Source of the DNA: CAYUWG01 sp964448285 | GTDB taxonomy: Bacteria > Bacteroidota > Ignavibacteria > SZUA-365 | Length of the DNA stretch: 64,000 nt | Reading direction: 5' to 3' | Assembly: GCA_964448285.1 (NCBI GenBank) | Contig: CAYUWG010000006.1 | Span: 30,754-94,753, forward strand | Shown: in pieces, positions 8,574 through 17,099 of the stretch | How the letters are laid out: each line of letters begins with the position of its first letter | Numbering within the stretch: position 1 is the stretch's first letter | Notes under the pieces: generated by a model | What the model was told of the DNA's origin: nothing | Database searches by the model: none | The model's input: the letters and a program-made list of their open reading frames with translations, nothing else | Translations under genes and position numbers: made by a program

Positions 8574-11500
8574 CCCGCGCCATTGAAGAATACTTCCCCA
8601 TCGTGGACATCAACCGCCTCGCGGTGCCGGAGCGCAATGCGTTCAAGCCGATCTACCAGATGCACAAGTGGTTTGCGCGACGTTCGTCGTCGGTGTTTCG
8701 CGCGATACTGCTTGCGGCAATGAAGCCCGCCGGTATGGACATCATGAAGGAATTTTACCTGGATCACACGAACGATCCCGACACGAATGGGAAGGTGATA
8801 CTCGACCCGTTCATGGGCGGTGGCACCACCGTCGTGGAGGCACTACGGCTTGGCTGCAACGTGATCGGCATCGACCTCAATCCCGTCGCGTGGTTCATCG
8901 TGAAGACGGAAGTGGAACCGGTGGACATCGACAGCTTGAAAGCCTCGTTCGAACGGCTCGCGAATCGCACAGTGGACTGGTCGGGCAAACCGCTGAAGGA
9001 AACACTGCTCGATCTGTACAAAACCGTGTGCCCGGGTTGCGGCGGTGAAGCGGATATCATCTACACGTTCTGGGTAAAATCCGCGCCCTGCACGACGGGA
9101 ACTTGTAAAACGCAGACGCCGCTGTTTTCTGACTTCATCATCGCACAGAAGAAACCGTCCATTCGGTACTCCCCTGACTGCACCTGTCCTTCCTGTGCGA
9201 AGGAATTCGACTGGGAGCGCGAACCCGCTTCGCTGATCGCTGAAGAAAAACTGATGGTGTCTGCGACGGCTTATTCCGCCGGTGATGGAAGGCAGAATGC
9301 ACGATGGGCCTTTTCGGCTGACAAGAAAGTGACCTGTCCGTGGTGTAGGATGGATGTTAGGCCGAAACCCAAATCGCTCAAACTCAAACGCAAGAAGATT
9401 CCGCTCAATGTGTTGCTCTGCCCGCACTGCGAGGAAGTCTGGCAGTACCGTGGTGAGTTGCCGGATTCCGTTGCATGCCCGACGTGCGCACATGAATACG
9501 ATCCAACGAAAGGCAACATCCCCGGCACGGGGAAGTTCATCTGTCGCGGCACGTGCAACGGCAACGTCGATACCGTGATTACCGCCATTCGCACGCTTCC
9601 TGAAGAAAGACTCTTGCCCATCCGCCTGTATGCGATGGAAGGCTACTGCCCCCGCTGTGCGAAAAAACCGGGCGGGAAAGAAACTCCGATGGTTGTTAAC
9701 GAACCGATGTTCGAATATCAACCCTCTCCCGGTCACTCCGTGACACCCCTCTCCCGAACCGGGAGAGGGGACGGGGGTGAGGGTCTTCTCTGGAAAAACT
9801 CCGGCAAGTTCTTCAAGCGCGTTTCACCCGTTGACCTTGCCCGGTACCTGGAAGCAAGTTCTATCTGGCAGAGAGAGAAAAAGAATCTACCGCACCCGGT
9901 TTCCGAAATACCAGTCGGTGAAAAAACGAAGTCTGGCTTACATTCACATCACTACCGCTATTGGTGGCAGATGTTCAATGACAGACAGTTGTTGGCGCTG
10001 AGCACGCTACTGAAAGGGATTGGGGAGGAGGGTGAGCAGGTAGCAAAGGAGATGTTATTAACAGCGTTTTTCAGTGCGCTTGAGACAAGTAATTTGTTTA
10101 CTAGATATCACTCTACGAGGTTTTTGTCCGCTGGAGTTTTTGCCCGTCATGATTACCAACCGAAGGTGACAATTTGCGAAAACAACGTCTGGGGTACGCT
10201 ATATGGAAATCAAACATATAACAATACGTTTGAGAAGGTTATTGATGGAAAATCTTTCGCACTTAATCCTACTGATCTAAAATATTGTGATGAAAAATAT
10301 AAACCGATAGCTTCCCATGATTCACTTTCCAACCTCGAGCTGGATGAAAATGTCCTATTAAAAGCTAAATCATCAACCAATATGGATGAGATAGAAAACT
10401 CTTCCATAGAATTTGTTATTACAGATCCACCATACGCCGGCAATGTCAACTACGCGGAGTTGTCGGACTTCTTCTATGTCTGGCTTCGTCTCCTGCTGAA
10501 GGAGAAGTATCCGCAGTTTCTTCCGGAGTATGTGCCAAAGGCGGAGGAGATTATCGAGAACAGAACGCGGGGAAAATCATCGAAGGACTTCAAGGAGGGA
10601 CTCCGCGCCGTCTTCCGCGAAGGGCATCGCGTCTTGAAAGACGACGGATTGCTTGTATTCACCTTCCATCACGCTGAAGGCTCTGCCTGGGAGGCACTGC
10701 TCGAATCGGTCTGTGAAGCGGGCTATTACATCGAAGCCGTGTATCCCATACACGGGGAGGCGGAGAACTCACTGCACCTGATGAACAACGAAGCCATCTC
10801 CTACGATCTCATACACGTCTGCAAGAAAGCAACCGCCCAGCAGACCTGGGCGAAGCGCTCCTGGGCAGGCGTACGGCACGATATCAGGAAGAGGGCACGC
10901 GAAGAAGCGAGGCTCATCGAGTCCGGCAGGTACGGCAACGAGCCACTCCCTGCTGCTGATATCAACATTCTCCTCATCGGAAAATGCCTCGAGCTGTACA
11001 GCAAGCACTACAACCGCATCGTGGATCATGAAGACAAGCCGATACCTCTGCATCAGGCGTTGGAAGAAATCAAGATGCTCGTCGATCAGATCGTCGCGCG
11101 CGAGAAGCCGCTCCCGCCGGAACTCGAAGAGGGCGTCGATCCCGTCTCCTACGTCTATCTCACTGCTCTTGCCGGTCAACGGGAAATCCAGAGCGATCAC
11201 GTCAGCAAGCAGACGCGCGGCATCATCGAAACGTCCGAGTTGAAGGAACATGGCCTGCTCATCAAAGGTCGCGCGAAGCGCGGACGTACGTTCGAGATCA
11301 AACAACCGGTTGAGCGCCTCAACGACCTGAAGAAGAAGTTCTACGACGACGGGGTGTTGACGCAACTCCCGCTGTTCGGTGAGAACGGTTCACCGCTGCC
11401 CAAGGGCCTGCTCTTCGTGGATTGCGTGCAACTGCTGTTGGGTCTCGCGGAGAACGGTGAGAACGTGCTACCGTGGCTCGACCGTCTTCGTGGTTTGCGT

Positions 11501-11608
11501 CCGCAACTTCGCGCCGCGCTTTCATATCTGCATGACCGGAATATCTTCACCGTTCCCTCCAGGAAAATCCTCTCCCTCATCGACGAGCGTACGCTCTTCA
11601 ATACGTGA
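8570..11608 (+). CDS. DUF1156 adenine-specific DNA methyltransferase (PglXI-like)
   Basis: I start at ATG 8570, which overlaps the toxin stop and matches the start of the remnant copy; the product has 1,012 residues. It opens with the DUF1156 block (PIYQMHKWFARRS), then a SAM-binding motif ILDPFMGGGTT near residue 77 and VIGIDLNP. Several Cys-pair zinc ribbons follow (CPGC, CPSC, CPWC, CPHC, CPTC, CPRC), then the catalytic DPPY (TDPPYAGNVNY) near residue 618. This is COG1743, the methylase (PglXI) of type 3 BREX. It should mark host DNA so that the system spares it. A GC-rich palindromic element sits in frame at about residues 385-408 and is unlikely to be part of the family fold. Confidence 0.88.
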   Translation: MTRAIEEYFPIVDINRLAVPERNAFKPIYQMHKWFARRSSSVFRAILLAAMKPAGMDIMKEFYLDHTNDPDTNGKVILDPFMGGGTTVVEALRLGCNVIGIDLNPVAWFIVKTEVEPVDIDSLKASFERLANRTVDWSGKPLKETLLDLYKTVCPGCGGEADIIYTFWVKSAPCTTGTCKTQTPLFSDFIIAQKKPSIRYSPDCTCPSCAKEFDWEREPASLIAEEKLMVSATAYSAGDGRQNARWAFSADKKVTCPWCRMDVRPKPKSLKLKRKKIPLNVLLCPHCEEVWQYRGELPDSVACPTCAHEYDPTKGNIPGTGKFICRGTCNGNVDTVITAIRTLPEERLLPIRLYAMEGYCPRCAKKPGGKETPMVVNEPMFEYQPSPGHSVTPLSRTGRGDGGEGLLWKNSGKFFKRVSPVDLARYLEASSIWQREKKNLPHPVSEIPVGEKTKSGLHSHHYRYWWQMFNDRQLLALSTLLKGIGEEGEQVAKEMLLTAFFSALETSNLFTRYHSTRFLSAGVFARHDYQPKVTICENNVWGTLYGNQTYNNTFEKVIDGKSFALNPTDLKYCDEKYKPIASHDSLSNLELDENVLLKAKSSTNMDEIENSSIEFVITDPPYAGNVNYAELSDFFYVWLRLLLKEKYPQFLPEYVPKAEEIIENRTRGKSSKDFKEGLRAVFREGHRVLKDDGLLVFTFHHAEGSAWEALLESVCEAGYYIEAVYPIHGEAENSLHLMNNEAISYDLIHVCKKATAQQTWAKRSWAGVRHDIRKRAREEARLIESGRYGNEPLPAADINILLIGKCLELYSKHYNRIVDHEDKPIPLHQALEEIKMLVDQIVAREKPLPPELEEGVDPVSYVYLTALAGQREIQSDHVSKQTRGIIETSELKEHGLLIKGRAKRGRTFEIKQPVERLNDLKKKFYDDGVLTQLPLFGENGSPLPKGLLFVDCVQLLLGLAENGENVLPWLDRLRGLRPQLRAALSYLHDRNIFTVPSRKILSLIDERTLFNT
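9746..9770 (+). repeat. GC-rich palindromic element inside the methylase gene
   Basis: CCCCTCTCCCG (9746-9756) and its reverse complement (9760-9770) form an 11-bp perfect stem with a 3-base loop. Flanking CCCTCTCCCGG (from 9723) and GACGGGGGTGAGGG (9770-9783) complete the look of the CCCTCTCCC...GGGAGAGGG dispersed repeats found between genes in many bacteria. Here it is in frame and adds about 20 residues (around PLSRTGRGDGGEG) between EPMFEYQ and LWKNSGKFF. Confidence 0.8.
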
Positions 11609-11617
11609 GGCAATGCC

Positions 11618-12040
11618 ATGTCCTACATACTCATAGAACACAACCATCTCTCACCGCCCCGCTTGGCAGGTCAGGGTTTTAAGGCAAACACGCACCGTAT
11701 CGGATTTCTGGACTTCCTCCGTGAATTGGACAGGGAAGAATTTCCATTCCACGAAAGCAGTCACCTGCTTGTTGTTGGCCTTGAGGACGTACTGCTTTTT
11801 TCGCGTCCCCACATGCACTCCATTGCGTTAGACATCCGAAATCGATTGAAGCGTGTCGCGAATGATTTTGAACGATGTCCTCATGTTCAAATCGTTTTCA
11901 TGAAAGGGCATCTCGTCGCAGGCGCAGAGCTTCGGTTGGAAATGAAACCTGAGCCATTGCCTCTGCACCTCATTTTCGGAACGCCACAACGGATGGAAAA
12001 CGGCTTCGTCTATTACTTGGCGCCGTTCAACCTGAGTTAA
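11618..12040 (+). CDS. Unknown 140-residue protein between methylase and helicase
   Basis: The gene starts 9 bases after the methylase stop and ends 36 bases before the helicase, so it is part of the BREX-like operon. The product is soluble, with alternating strand and helix predicted by eye (VGLEDVLLFSR, LDIRNRLKRVANDF, VQIVFMKGHL). I recognise no family. It does not look like BrxA, BrxB, BrxF or a nuclease. Its fixed place in the operon makes it a candidate system-specific subunit, which is inference from position only. Confidence 0.7.
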   Translation: MSYILIEHNHLSPPRLAGQGFKANTHRIGFLDFLRELDREEFPFHESSHLLVVGLEDVLLFSRPHMHSIALDIRNRLKRVANDFERCPHVQIVFMKGHLVAGAELRLEMKPEPLPLHLIFGTPQRMENGFVYYLAPFNLS

Positions 12041-12076
12041 GTGGAATCAGAGTAGGAAAAGGATACAAGGACAGAT

Positions 12077-14932
12077 ATGAATACATCGGCGTTTACCGAC
12101 AGAACATCGGAAAAGGGCACACCCTATAGTCCCGGCCAACGTGTCCGAGTAGCCGGACGAGAAGATCTCGGAATAGGCGAAGTGCTACGTGTGAGTGATA
12201 TCTACGGCGTGTATCAGGCGGACATTATCTTTGAAACCAGTGGATTACGACGATTGGAAAGCTTCCCTGTCGAGCGTCTCGAGCATGCCCCCGACTTATG
12301 GGAGCGATTGAAGAAGGGAATGTTCGACGATCCGAATGACGTACTCTTCAAACAACTCGCGTTTCAGTTTCCATTGCAAAACAAGGGAGGTCAACTCTCG
12401 AACAGTCGAACGCAATTGTTACCTCATCAGATTCTGCTGACTCGGGACGTGGTTGCATCACACCGTCGTCGCTATCTCATCGCTGATGAAGTGGGGCTGG
12501 GGAAAACGATCGAGATCGGCATGATCCTTAGGGAACTGGAGTCCCGGCGTGAAGCGTCACGCATGTTGATCATTGCGCCGGCAGGCCTGATCAAAAACTG
12601 GCAACAGGAATTACGGGATGCATTTCGACTGCATTTCGAAATTCTTGGGATCGACTTCATGGACCACGGCTCAACAACGTGGGAAATGAAAAGCAAGGTG
12701 ATCGTTTCCATCGATACGATCAAGCGCAGCCCGAGGCTCGATCGTTTGCTTGCGGGTCCTCGTTGGGACGTGATCGTTTTCGATGAAGCCCACCATTTGA
12801 GTCGCAATCGGTATGGAAAGAAAATCGTCCCAACTCAAAACTATCGTCTTGCCGAATCCCTTCGTTCTCACACGAGGGATTTCCTTCTCCTTTCTGCAAC
12901 ACCCCATCAGGGAAACACCTATCAGTTCTGGTCGCTCATCCAACTCTTGAACGATTCGCTGTTCGATTCCGAAGAGGCCATGATCCAGCATCGAGGGCTT
13001 TTGAATCAGGTCATGATTCGTCGAACGAAACGGGAGGTAACGGATCGTCACGGGAATCCTATTTTCATGCGTCGTCAGGTTCATACAGAACGCTTTCTGC
13101 AATCCGCACGGGAGCGAATGTTCTATGAGAAGCTTACGGAATACCTCAAGGAGGGGTACTCCGTTGCCCGGATCGGTGAAACCAAAGTGACGACAGAGGA
13201 ACGCGCGATCGGGTTTGTCATGACGACGTTTCAGAAGATCATGTCCTCCAGCATTCGTGCTATCCGGCAGGCATTGCGTCGAAGATTGCTCGTATTGCTC
13301 ATCCGCCATTATATGGAATTAGAGCAGAAGAGATCGAAGCGTGGGCCTGACGAGACTATAGATCGGAAGATTCTGGAAGTGCAGGATGAAATGCGCATGA
13401 TTACTTCACATATCCTTGGCATTGATAATATCGCTGCCAATACAGGCGACATCGATGCCTTCATAGCGCAGACCAGACAAAAGGTGAGTCGCAAATTTCT
13501 CGTCGAAGAAAGCACACTGTGGTCCCTTGACGCTGACGAAGAGGCAGAGGAAGAACTCTATGCCACGGTGAATATTCCCGATGAGATTCGGAAAGTCCGT
13601 TCGCTCATCTCCGTTATTCCTGACGGTCGGGATAGGAAATTTGAAACGCTCATCAACGCAATCGAATCTATCCGGCAGGATAACCCATCCGAGAAGTTCG
13701 TGATCTTTACGCAGTACATCGAGACCTTGAAATTTCTCGAGGAGGAGTTGGGGGCGCTTTATGGAAAACAAAAGATTGCGATCATTCGGGGTGGTCCACT
13801 GGAAAACAAGATTGAAGCTGTAGAAAGGTTCTGGGATGAACGAGGTGCACAATTCCTTATCTGCACATCGGCTGGTGGAGAAGGGATCAATCTTCAGATC
13901 GGAAGGATCCTTTTCAATTACGATTTGCCCTGGAATCCTATGGCGGTTGAACAACGCATAGGGCGCATTCACCGCTTCGGGCAGAAGGAAACGGCACAGA
14001 TATATAATCTCATTGCCGAGGATACTGTAGAAGAACATATCTATGACCTTCTGAACAGGAAGTTGAGGGAAATTGCGTCACAAATCGGTAAAGTAGATTC
14101 ATCCACAGGTGAGCCGCGTGAAGATTTCCGCAATGAAATACTGGGATTTCTCGGTTCCAGTCCCAGCTATCTCGATCTGTACAAGCGTGCTATCTTGGAC
14201 AGAGATTACCGACGAACGGAACACGAGATTGAAGAAGCGATACGGAAAGCGCGTGAAGCAAGTGAAGCGCTTTCATCCTTCACTCAAGATCTCGATTCAT
14301 TCGATTTGCGCGATTATCTCGCGATGGAGGGATCGTTTACACTTGATCACCTAATGGAATTCATTTTTCAAGCAGTACTCCGATTGGAAGGCGCTGTTCT
14401 TCCCCGTGATGAGTTTCATTCCATACAGACCCCTCCCAGTCTTTTACGGTACCCAAGTGTTTCCGCGAAGTATGACACTGTCACTTTCGATCGTGACGCG
14501 GCTATGAGAAAAAAGAGTGTCGAATTCCTTGGTCTCGGACATCCTTTCGTAGATGCAGTGGTAGAGCATTTTCAACAGTCTGCATTTCCAGGCGACGTGA
14601 GCTGTATCTCGCGTTTGAGTCATGAACAACCCTATACCGTCTTCCTTACCTTGATCACGATCGGTTTGGAAGATGGTACTGTCCACCAGGAATTGAATCT
14701 CATGCGGGTAACACAATCGGGTGATGCACAGGTGTTGCCTGATCACTGGCTCTTTCAGCGGTTCGAACAGCGCGATTCCTTGTTCGAACCAGTGGAGAGT
14801 CTTTTTGATTTCATGTCAATCAGGATGTCGTACGAATCAGCAATCGGCGCTATTCTGACTCAAATGAAAGCATCAATGATCAATCCTATCAGCGCACGGT
14901 TGCGATTGCTTGGAGTATTGAACGTCGCTTGA
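12077..14932 (+). CDS. SNF2/DEAD-family helicase of the BREX-like system (BrxHII-like)
   Basis: The 951-residue protein is a COG0553-type superfamily 2 ATPase. Visible motifs are ADEVGLGKT near residue 136 (Walker A), VFDEAHH near residue 235 (DEAH box), LLSATPHQG near 273, CTSAGGEGINLQ and QRIGRIHRFGQ (motifs V and VI) near 600-635. A short N-terminal segment (residues 12-60) resembles a small beta barrel seen in related helicases. Helicases of this type accompany DUF1156 methylases in type 3 BREX. They presumably translocate on invading DNA. It closes the operon; the stop lies 8 bases before the right border repeat, so the operon reaches the island edge. Confidence 0.88.
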   Translation: MNTSAFTDRTSEKGTPYSPGQRVRVAGREDLGIGEVLRVSDIYGVYQADIIFETSGLRRLESFPVERLEHAPDLWERLKKGMFDDPNDVLFKQLAFQFPLQNKGGQLSNSRTQLLPHQILLTRDVVASHRRRYLIADEVGLGKTIEIGMILRELESRREASRMLIIAPAGLIKNWQQELRDAFRLHFEILGIDFMDHGSTTWEMKSKVIVSIDTIKRSPRLDRLLAGPRWDVIVFDEAHHLSRNRYGKKIVPTQNYRLAESLRSHTRDFLLLSATPHQGNTYQFWSLIQLLNDSLFDSEEAMIQHRGLLNQVMIRRTKREVTDRHGNPIFMRRQVHTERFLQSARERMFYEKLTEYLKEGYSVARIGETKVTTEERAIGFVMTTFQKIMSSSIRAIRQALRRRLLVLLIRHYMELEQKRSKRGPDETIDRKILEVQDEMRMITSHILGIDNIAANTGDIDAFIAQTRQKVSRKFLVEESTLWSLDADEEAEEELYATVNIPDEIRKVRSLISVIPDGRDRKFETLINAIESIRQDNPSEKFVIFTQYIETLKFLEEELGALYGKQKIAIIRGGPLENKIEAVERFWDERGAQFLICTSAGGEGINLQIGRILFNYDLPWNPMAVEQRIGRIHRFGQKETAQIYNLIAEDTVEEHIYDLLNRKLREIASQIGKVDSSTGEPREDFRNEILGFLGSSPSYLDLYKRAILDRDYRRTEHEIEEAIRKAREASEALSSFTQDLDSFDLRDYLAMEGSFTLDHLMEFIFQAVLRLEGAVLPRDEFHSIQTPPSLLRYPSVSAKYDTVTFDRDAAMRKKSVEFLGLGHPFVDAVVEHFQQSAFPGDVSCISRLSHEQPYTVFLTLITIGLEDGTVHQELNLMRVTQSGDAQVLPDHWLFQRFEQRDSLFEPVESLFDFMSIRMSYESAIGAILTQMKASMINPISARLRLLGVLNVA

Positions 14933-14940
14933 TTCCCCAG

Positions 14941-14995
14941 TGCGCGTGACGTACGAACTTCAGGAGATCGGTGAGCCAAGCTTGAGGACGGTGTT
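14941..14995 (+). repeat. Right direct repeat of the defence island
   Basis: This copy of the GTPase 3' end matches 447-501 at 54 of 55 bases. It begins 8 bases after the helicase stop codon, so the island ends almost exactly at the end of its last gene. Confidence 0.92.
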
Positions 14996-15020
14996 GGAGA
15001 AGAAGTTCGGAAGCGAATAA
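14941..15020 (+). pseudogene. Displaced 3' end of the GTPase gene
   Basis: In the reading frame of the GTPase gene this stretch encodes RVTYELQEIGEPSLRTV and then EKKFGSE before a TAA. It has no start of its own. It is best read as the original C-terminal end of the GTPase gene, cut off when the island came in. The intact gene now ends differently, with LGKMQK. Confidence 0.8.
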
Positions 15021-15052
15021 GTGAGGTGATAGATAAAACAAGGCGGATCCTT

Positions 15053-15154
15053 TTACTCGATCGAAGCCAGCAGATAAATCCCTGCGAGAATGACGAGCAC
15101 TCCGCACACTCTGCGTAGCCATACCATGAAAGACGAAAAGGGCTGGACGCCTCC
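15053..15154 (-). pseudogene. C-terminal remnant of a polytopic membrane protein
   Basis: On the minus strand, 33 codons before a TAA read FSSFMVWLRRVCGVLVIL and AGIYLLASIE, typical of the last membrane helix of CcdA/DsbD-like or exporter proteins (WLRRVxGVLLILxGLYLL). The frame is closed upstream by a TAG and no start is present. The rest of the gene is missing, so a deletion probably took place next to the island. The exact family is not certain from so short a piece. Confidence 0.45.
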
Positions 15155-15269
15155 CTATGGTTAATGGAGAAGTGGCTCGCTACCGTCATCGATTCGATTT
15201 ACATTGAGCAATGGATGATGGAAGCCAATGTTCTTCAACGGTATTGATCACTCTATAAGGAGAGGTTCT

Positions 15270-16114
15270 ATGATTCGGACCTTTGTGTACATCCTCACAT
15301 TTTGTCTCGCACGAAGCCTTTGTGCACAAGATATCTATTACCCACTGTCCGCTGGGAATAAGTGGCAACTTTCTGTTATCCTATCGACGAACCCGATTAT
15401 CTACGATTACATCAATCTCAAGATTGTCCGTGACACGACAATGCCAAATGGACATACATACGCTGCCTTCGAAGACTATGGGCCATTCGAGCGGCAAGTC
15501 GGAAATCAGGTTTTCATCTACTCTCAAGCTGACAGCCAGGAGTACGTCAGGTTCGATTTTTCACGAGCGATTGGTGACACGTCGTTCTATTTCAATTCCG
15601 GTAGGGTCATGATGGTCGTTGTGCTGGATACTGGTACATGGAACATATTTGGAGAGCCAAGGCGAACCTTCACCTTTTATGAAGGAGAACATCCCGGCAT
15701 CGATGCATACCACATCATTACTATTGCCGACAGTATCGGACCGATCCGAATTACACCTTCCCTTGGCGGAGATTATGGCCTCAACGGAGCGGTCATTTCC
15801 GGCGCGACATACGGTAAGATCGTCTCCATAGAGAGAGAACAACGACCACGATCACCGGTACTCTATCAGAACTCCCCCAATCCGTTCAATTCCAGAACCA
15901 CAATCTCCTTCGAGGTTGAGGCTAAGTCCAAGGTCAAGCTGGAGGTGTCGATGTTCTGGGTCGAATGATTTCTGTTCTCGTCGATCAGTCAATCACTCAA
16001 GGTTTTCACTCAGTCATCTTTGAAGGCGCGACATCGCTTCCGTCAGGTGTGTATAGCTACCGACTCATTACCGATCAAGGCGTGTTCACTCGAAGAATGA
16101 TTCTCCGTAAATAA
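15270..16114 (+). pseudogene. T9SS-sorted secreted protein with a frameshift in the sorting domain
   Basis: The start at 15270 gives a signal peptide (MIRTFVYILTFCLARS, then LCAQ). The body of about 200 residues is not recognised. From 15850 the frame encodes the type A sorting domain start LYQNSPNPFNSRTTISF, but runs into TGA at 15966. One base seems to be missing near 15948: in the other frame the text continues as DVLGRMISVLVDQ ... LPSGVYSYRL ... RRMILRK and stops at 16114, exactly as a complete sorting domain should. Either a real frameshift, which would leave the protein unexported by T9SS, or a sequencing error in the T-poor context GGTGTCGATG. Confidence 0.8.
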
Positions 16115-16328
16115 ACGGCTGCATCACCTGACATGCGCATTCGAGGTTTGAGAGACAGAAGGAAGCCTTTACTTGCTCAACCTTCGATTCTGGATTTGGG
16201 AATGCAGCGAAGCTACTTCGGGTTAACTGAAACTCCATTGCACACATCAACGACCCTTTTGATTTGTTCGAGCTTTGCTCTATGTTTTCGGTCGGTAAAG
16301 GTTCTCATCACTCTTGGAACGAGCCTGA

Positions 16329-16952
16329 ATGCGTTGGAAGATAGTACTCATAGGGGCATTGCTTGGCGTCGGGCTGTGCAGTCAATCTCTTCTGTCGCAG
16401 GATAAGAAAGCACACGACTGGTTTGCGGACATAACACCATCGCTTTTGTTTGGCATATCAGCACACTCATTGACCGACTACGAGGGCGGAGTTGGTATTG
16501 GTCTTCACGCTACACCGTGGACACTTTGGCGCGTTGGCGCGAGTGTACGATACAGGTCTTCGCGTTCGATTGATGTGAGTGATACGCTGTTTTCCAGTGA
16601 CGAGAAATCCTCAAACTTAACCCTTTCCTTTTCCTTTTCTCCGATATTTCTGCTTCGGAAATGGGATATCTACTATCTTTTCACGGCGCCATTTATAGAG
16701 TGTGGTTATTCATGGAGTTCAAGCGAGTGGAAGAACCGAAATCCTATGGAGTACCTTTCGGGGAGTTACTCCAACGAGGATTGGAATTTTGCCGGTGGTA
16801 TTGGACTTGGAGGTGGATTAACTGTCTCCTCACAAATCACGTTTACGGGGGAGTATCGGCTGATTTTTTCCCCATCATATGCTCCGGTGTTTTTGTTCGA
16901 CGGCCTGTATTGCGGGACTTCATTATCTCTAGCGATCATGGTTAAACTCTGA
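16329..16952 (+). CDS. Outer-membrane beta-barrel-like protein, copy 1
   Basis: The 207-residue product has a signal peptide (cleaved near SLLSQ, residue 24) and then alternating hydrophobic/polar strands with Gly and aromatic residues (YEGGVGIGLHATPW, NFAGGIGLGGGLTVSS, FTGEYRLIFS), ending in a strand that finishes MVKL. This is the look of a small 8-stranded outer membrane barrel. It shares its plan with the protein at 17100. No enzymatic motif is seen. Confidence 0.7.
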   Translation: MRWKIVLIGALLGVGLCSQSLLSQDKKAHDWFADITPSLLFGISAHSLTDYEGGVGIGLHATPWTLWRVGASVRYRSSRSIDVSDTLFSSDEKSSNLTLSFSFSPIFLLRKWDIYYLFTAPFIECGYSWSSSEWKNRNPMEYLSGSYSNEDWNFAGGIGLGGGLTVSSQITFTGEYRLIFSPSYAPVFLFDGLYCGTSLSLAIMVKL

Positions 16953-17099
16953 TCGATAAAGTTCACAATGGTAGCATCGGATATACCCCGTACTTGTTCG
17001 AGAAAGCATCGTGGTAGTACCGACCAGCAATATCGTGACACTCTTTGCTCCGTTCTCTCAATCCACTTCAGAAAATCTCATTCACATTAAGGTAACCTT

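Larger units (their letters stand above)
502..14940. mobile_element. Defence island inserted at a gene 3' end
   Basis: The segment lies between the two copies of the GTPase 3' end. It contains a BREX-like operon with two inserted toxin-antitoxin pairs and a membrane/metallo-beta-lactamase module, all on the plus strand. The left repeat completes the GTPase gene with a new tail; the right repeat is followed by what looks like the old tail. No integrase, transposase or tRNA gene is visible, so the route of entry is not shown by the sequence. Site-specific integration with later loss of the integrase, and homology-assisted illegitimate recombination, both fit. Confidence 0.8.

Noticed and set aside
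8843..9736. A 297-codon minus-strand frame inside the methylase
   Set aside because: No family pattern or ribosome site; the plus strand carries zinc ribbons and methylase motifs throughout.
2..14932. DISARM as the name for the defence operon
   Set aside because: There is no DUF1998 (drmB) or PLD (drmC) gene, and a PglZ-domain gene is present, which favours a BREX-like system.
502..14940. Search for an integrase, transposase or tRNA attachment site in the island
   Set aside because: None of the proteins has tyrosine- or serine-recombinase or DDE motifs and no tRNA is seen, so the island is not called an integrative element of a known type.
16133..16405. A 90-codon frame between the frameshifted T9SS gene and the first barrel gene
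   Set aside because: It overlaps the signal peptide region of the barrel gene and has no family pattern.
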